From Desulfobacteraceae bacterium (GTDB lineage Bacteria; Desulfobacterota; Desulfobacteria; Desulfobacterales; BuS5): a stretch of DNA of 7,555 nucleotides. The notes beneath the pieces were generated by a model. It was not told the origin of the DNA and did not search any database. It worked only from the letters and a program-made list of their open reading frames with translations. A program made the translations under genes and the position numbers. The stretch spans positions 1-7,555 of the forward strand of contig JAUVKE010000114.1 of NCBI GenBank assembly GCA_030592105.1, read 5' to 3'. The first letter of the stretch is position 1; every line of letters starts with the position of its first letter. Shown here piece by piece: positions 5,997 through 7,555 of the stretch.

Positions 5997-6035
5997 GACG
6001 TCCGATAACGCAGTGAAATTATCTATATGTGCCAT
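5985..6035 (-). CDS. Tiny ORF coupled to feoA, or start of a decayed gene
   Basis: Starting 3 nt after the feoA stop codon, an ATG preceded by AGGAG (9 nt away, inside the feoA end) opens a 16-codon frame, MAHIDNFTALSDVGVL, closed by TGA at 5987-5985. Beyond that TGA the same frame stays open for 57 more codons, to a TAA at 5813-5811. The translation signals look real, but the peptide matches nothing I recognise. It could be a small leader-like peptide, the remnant of a gene broken by a nonsense mutation, or a by-product of a palindromic repeat. A selenocysteine reading is unlikely because the TGA itself sits in a hairpin. Confidence 0.3.
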   Translation of the reverse strand: MAHIDNFTALSDVGVL

Positions 6036-6038
6036 TAT

Positions 6039-6311
6039 TTATTTCTCCTGTATAACTTGTATTTTAAGCGCCATGCCGCCGCCAAGCGCATAGCGGTTAT
6101 TGTCTCTGGCTATTAATACAGCTCCTTTATACCGGCACTGTATAATTTTAATAACATCATCAATCTGAATCCCCATGCTACGCAATCTTTCCTGAATTTT
6201 TCGCCCGCGATGTACGGATACAATTCGAACCATTTCACCCTCTCCAGCCATGGCAAGGGGAAAAGACTGCTGACAGGGTTTTTGCACTTTTTTATGTTTT
6301 TTTTGTCTCAT
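6039..6311 (-). CDS. feoA: FeoA family protein (ferrous iron transport accessory)
   Basis: This small cytoplasmic SH3-like FeoA-domain protein of 90 aa from the ATG probably assists FeoB-mediated Fe(II) uptake. The domain runs from about residue 16: FPLAMAGEGEMVRIVSVHRGRK, then RLRSMGIQIDDVIKII, and the characteristic end GAVLIARDNNRYALGGGMALKIQV. The first 15 residues are a lysine-rich extension not needed for the fold. A TTG directly before the ATG (6314-6312) is an alternative start: the AGGA of GAGAGGAAG is 8 nt from the TTG and 11 nt from the ATG. No feoB is adjacent in this window: a TonB-dependent receptor lies upstream and a convergent gene downstream, so it may be an extra or orphan FeoA. 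A perfect palindrome 45 bp upstream may be its operator. Confidence 0.9.
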   Translation of the reverse strand: MRQKKHKKVQKPCQQSFPLAMAGEGEMVRIVSVHRGRKIQERLRSMGIQIDDVIKIIQCRYKGAVLIARDNNRYALGGGMALKIQVIQEK

Positions 6312-6355
6312 CAAGTCGATCTTCCTCTCTTCGATGCCCTTTTCTGCTCAACGAT

Positions 6356-6383
6356 TATGGAGATTATTTAAATAATCTCCATA
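6356..6383. promoter_or_regulatory. Perfect 28-bp palindrome upstream of feoA (candidate operator)
   Basis: Positions 6356-6383 are exactly self-complementary, with core GATTATTTAAATAATC flanked by TATGGA and TCCATA. The palindrome ends 45 bp before the feoA ATG. It overlaps a candidate feoA -10 (TATTTA, 6374-6369) lying 17 bp from TTGCCT (6397-6392). This would suit a dimeric metal-responsive repressor, although it does not match the classical Fur box. A hairpin ending the receptor transcript is the alternative. The sequence is certain, the function is inferred. Confidence 0.6.
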
Positions 6384-6425
6384 GGCTCATTAGGCAAATT
6401 TTTGATCATTCCTACAAATGCACAC

Positions 6426-6481
6426 AGGTTGAAGGTATAAGGTAGAAAGTTGAAGGGGTGACGAGTTTTCTCCTTCAACCT
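6426..6481. repeat. GTTGAAGG repeats with inverted copy after the receptor gene
   Basis: AGGTTGAAGG (6426-6435) and AAGTTGAAGG (6447-6456) are direct copies; both can pair with CCTTCAACCT (6472-6481). On the minus strand this gives a 10-bp stem with a 15-nt loop, 28 nt after the receptor stop codon, followed by a pyrimidine-rich stretch. It is the likely end of the receptor transcript, with two mutually exclusive folds. The tract GAAGGTATAAGGTAGAAAGT also looks like a degenerate short-period repeat. Confidence 0.5.
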
Positions 6482-6509
6482 TTAGTCTAAAAGCCTTCAG
6501 CGCAGCTGG

Positions 6510-7555
6510 TTAGTAATTAATCCTTATTCCTGCAAAGAAAAATGGGCCGACATTTGAGCCGAGCGTCCTGTCCACGTTTTCATCAAATATATTATTGACG
6601 CCGCCATATAATTCATAGTTGTTGCCAGTTCCAATCTTTTTTGAAAAAGAGATGTCAACAATGGTGAAAGAATCCGCTTTTTCAGTTTCTGTTTTATACT
6701 GCCTGCCGATATGTCTTGTAATCATGGAAAAGGACAGGCCATCGTTTATTTGATAACCAAGACCAAGGGAAAGGGTTCTGTCCGGGTTAAAAAGGAGTTC
6801 ATCTCCTGTTTCCTTGTCTTCGGTATCAAGCTCCAGCCAACTGAAATTTGCGGAAATTCCGTATCCAAAATTGTATCCGGCTTCGAGTTCCATGCCTTTT
6901 GTTTCTACGTCGGTTTTATTAACGTATGTCTGATAGTCGTCATTTCCGTCATTGTTTACATCAACTCTTTCCAATTCTATTTTGTCTTCAGCATCATTGA
7001 AAAAAAATGCAATTGAATAGCTGAACCTGTCGGTTTCTCCTCCAACTCCCACCTCATAGCTTTTAAGAGATTCGGGATCCAGGGTGTGAGCAGTCAGCTT
7101 TGGCCCATAAACAACTTCAGCTCCTATTCTTGGAATATCCCCTGGACTCGGACCAATCACATAAAGCTCGGCTGTGTCAGGCGCCCTGTAACCTTCTGCA
7201 TAATTTACTCTCAATCTCAACATGGGCAAAAAGTTTTTGACCAGGCCTGCCTTAAATGTCATTTCATCATCAGCGTAGGATATGTCGTCATATCGCATAC
7301 CCAAAATGGCGTTTATTGTATCGCTTATCTGCCATTCATCCTGCAGATATAATGCCTTGAACCTGTGGGTATCGTTTACAAATTCGTAACTTGTCGGGTC
7401 AGGGTTGATGGCGCTGGAATCTCTTGAGACTTCTCTATATTCGCCTCCGGTCACCAGCAGATGTTTATCAGTGACAGCCCAGATCGTCTCGGCCTCATAT
7501 CCTGTAATATCTACATCAGCGCTGAATTTTTTATTGACCGGAGCCGTAAAATTGA
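6510..7555 (-). CDS. TonB-dependent outer-membrane receptor, C-terminal beta-barrel, 5'-truncated by window edge
   Basis: The frame is open from the right edge, so the true start, TonB box and plug domain lie outside; 347 complete codons are visible. They form the C-terminal half of a 22-strand barrel that imports siderophores, haem, cobalamin or other scarce substrates with TonB energy. Evidence is alternating aromatic/polar strands (YLQDEWQISDTINAILGMRYD), the family signature YAEGYRAPDTAELY (the YRAPD part at 7161-7190), a late GGVNNIFDENVD segment and the final strand GPFFFAGIRINY ending in an aromatic residue as outer-membrane proteins do. An extracellular loop carries DVNNDGNDDYQ (6930-6962), an Asp/Asn-rich motif resembling calcium loops. 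The style is CirA/BtuB-like, but substrate cannot be read from this part. FeoA just downstream would fit iron; the B12 mutase nearby would fit cobalamin; neither is proven. Confidence 0.9.
   Translation of the reverse strand, partial: NFTAPVNKKFSADVDITGYEAETIWAVTDKHLLVTGGEYREVSRDSSAINPDPTSYEFVNDTHRFKALYLQDEWQISDTINAILGMRYDDISYADDEMTFKAGLVKNFLPMLRLRVNYAEGYRAPDTAELYVIGPSPGDIPRIGAEVVYGPKLTAHTLDPESLKSYEVGVGGETDRFSYSIAFFFNDAEDKIELERVDVNNDGNDDYQTYVNKTDVETKGMELEAGYNFGYGISANFSWLELDTEDKETGDELLFNPDRTLSLGLGYQINDGLSFSMITRHIGRQYKTETEKADSFTIVDISFSKKIGTGNNYELYGGVNNIFDENVDRTLGSNVGPFFFAGIRINY

Noticed and set aside
6711..7352. Plus-strand frames at 6711-7016 and 7086-7352
   Set aside because: They are antisense shadows of the TonB-dependent receptor, without start signals or recognisable domains.

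Overview
The window is AT-rich by eye and reads as an accessory-metabolism and iron-uptake stretch of a Gram-negative anaerobe. A TonB-dependent outer-membrane receptor, a YejE-type inner-membrane permease, a FeoA protein, a split B12-dependent acyl-CoA mutase and a DUF1847 protein together suggest a Desulfobacterota (Desulfobacterales-like) sulfate reducer or a close relative. That assignment is an inference from gene content and style; there is no rRNA or marker gene here.

Layout, right to left. Positions 7555-6510 (minus) hold the C-terminal beta-barrel half of a TonB-dependent receptor, cut by the window edge. Positions 6311-6039 (minus) hold a stand-alone FeoA-domain protein, preceded by a perfect 28-bp palindrome and followed 3 nt after its stop by a short, apparently coupled ORF that ends inside a hairpin. 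Convergent to it, 5283-5819 (plus) encodes a signal-peptide protein with a hendecad coiled coil built on a 33-bp tandem repeat, one membrane helix and a short tail. Between 5819 and 6039 lie palindromes. Between 5071 and 5178, upstream of the coiled-coil gene, are further inverted repeats that look like a small repeat element.

From 4977 leftwards all genes are on the minus strand: a DUF1847 cysteine-cluster protein with its own promoter; a 357-bp gap with a near-consensus sigma70 promoter; the large (559 aa) and small (139 aa) subunits of a cobalamin-dependent acyl-CoA mutase; a strong hairpin; and a YejE/OppC-family ABC permease that runs off the left edge.

The mutase subunits should form one enzyme: the large chain is the TIM-barrel catalytic half and the small chain carries the B12-binding DXHXXG loop. 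Its active site departs from methylmalonyl-CoA mutase at several substrate-contacting positions (Tyr to Phe, Arg to Cys, His to Asn, Arg to Ser), so it is probably an acyl-CoA mutase of another or unknown specificity. This is the most interesting point in the window. The permease is separated from its usual YejB partner and carries about 190 extra residues in its first extracytoplasmic region.
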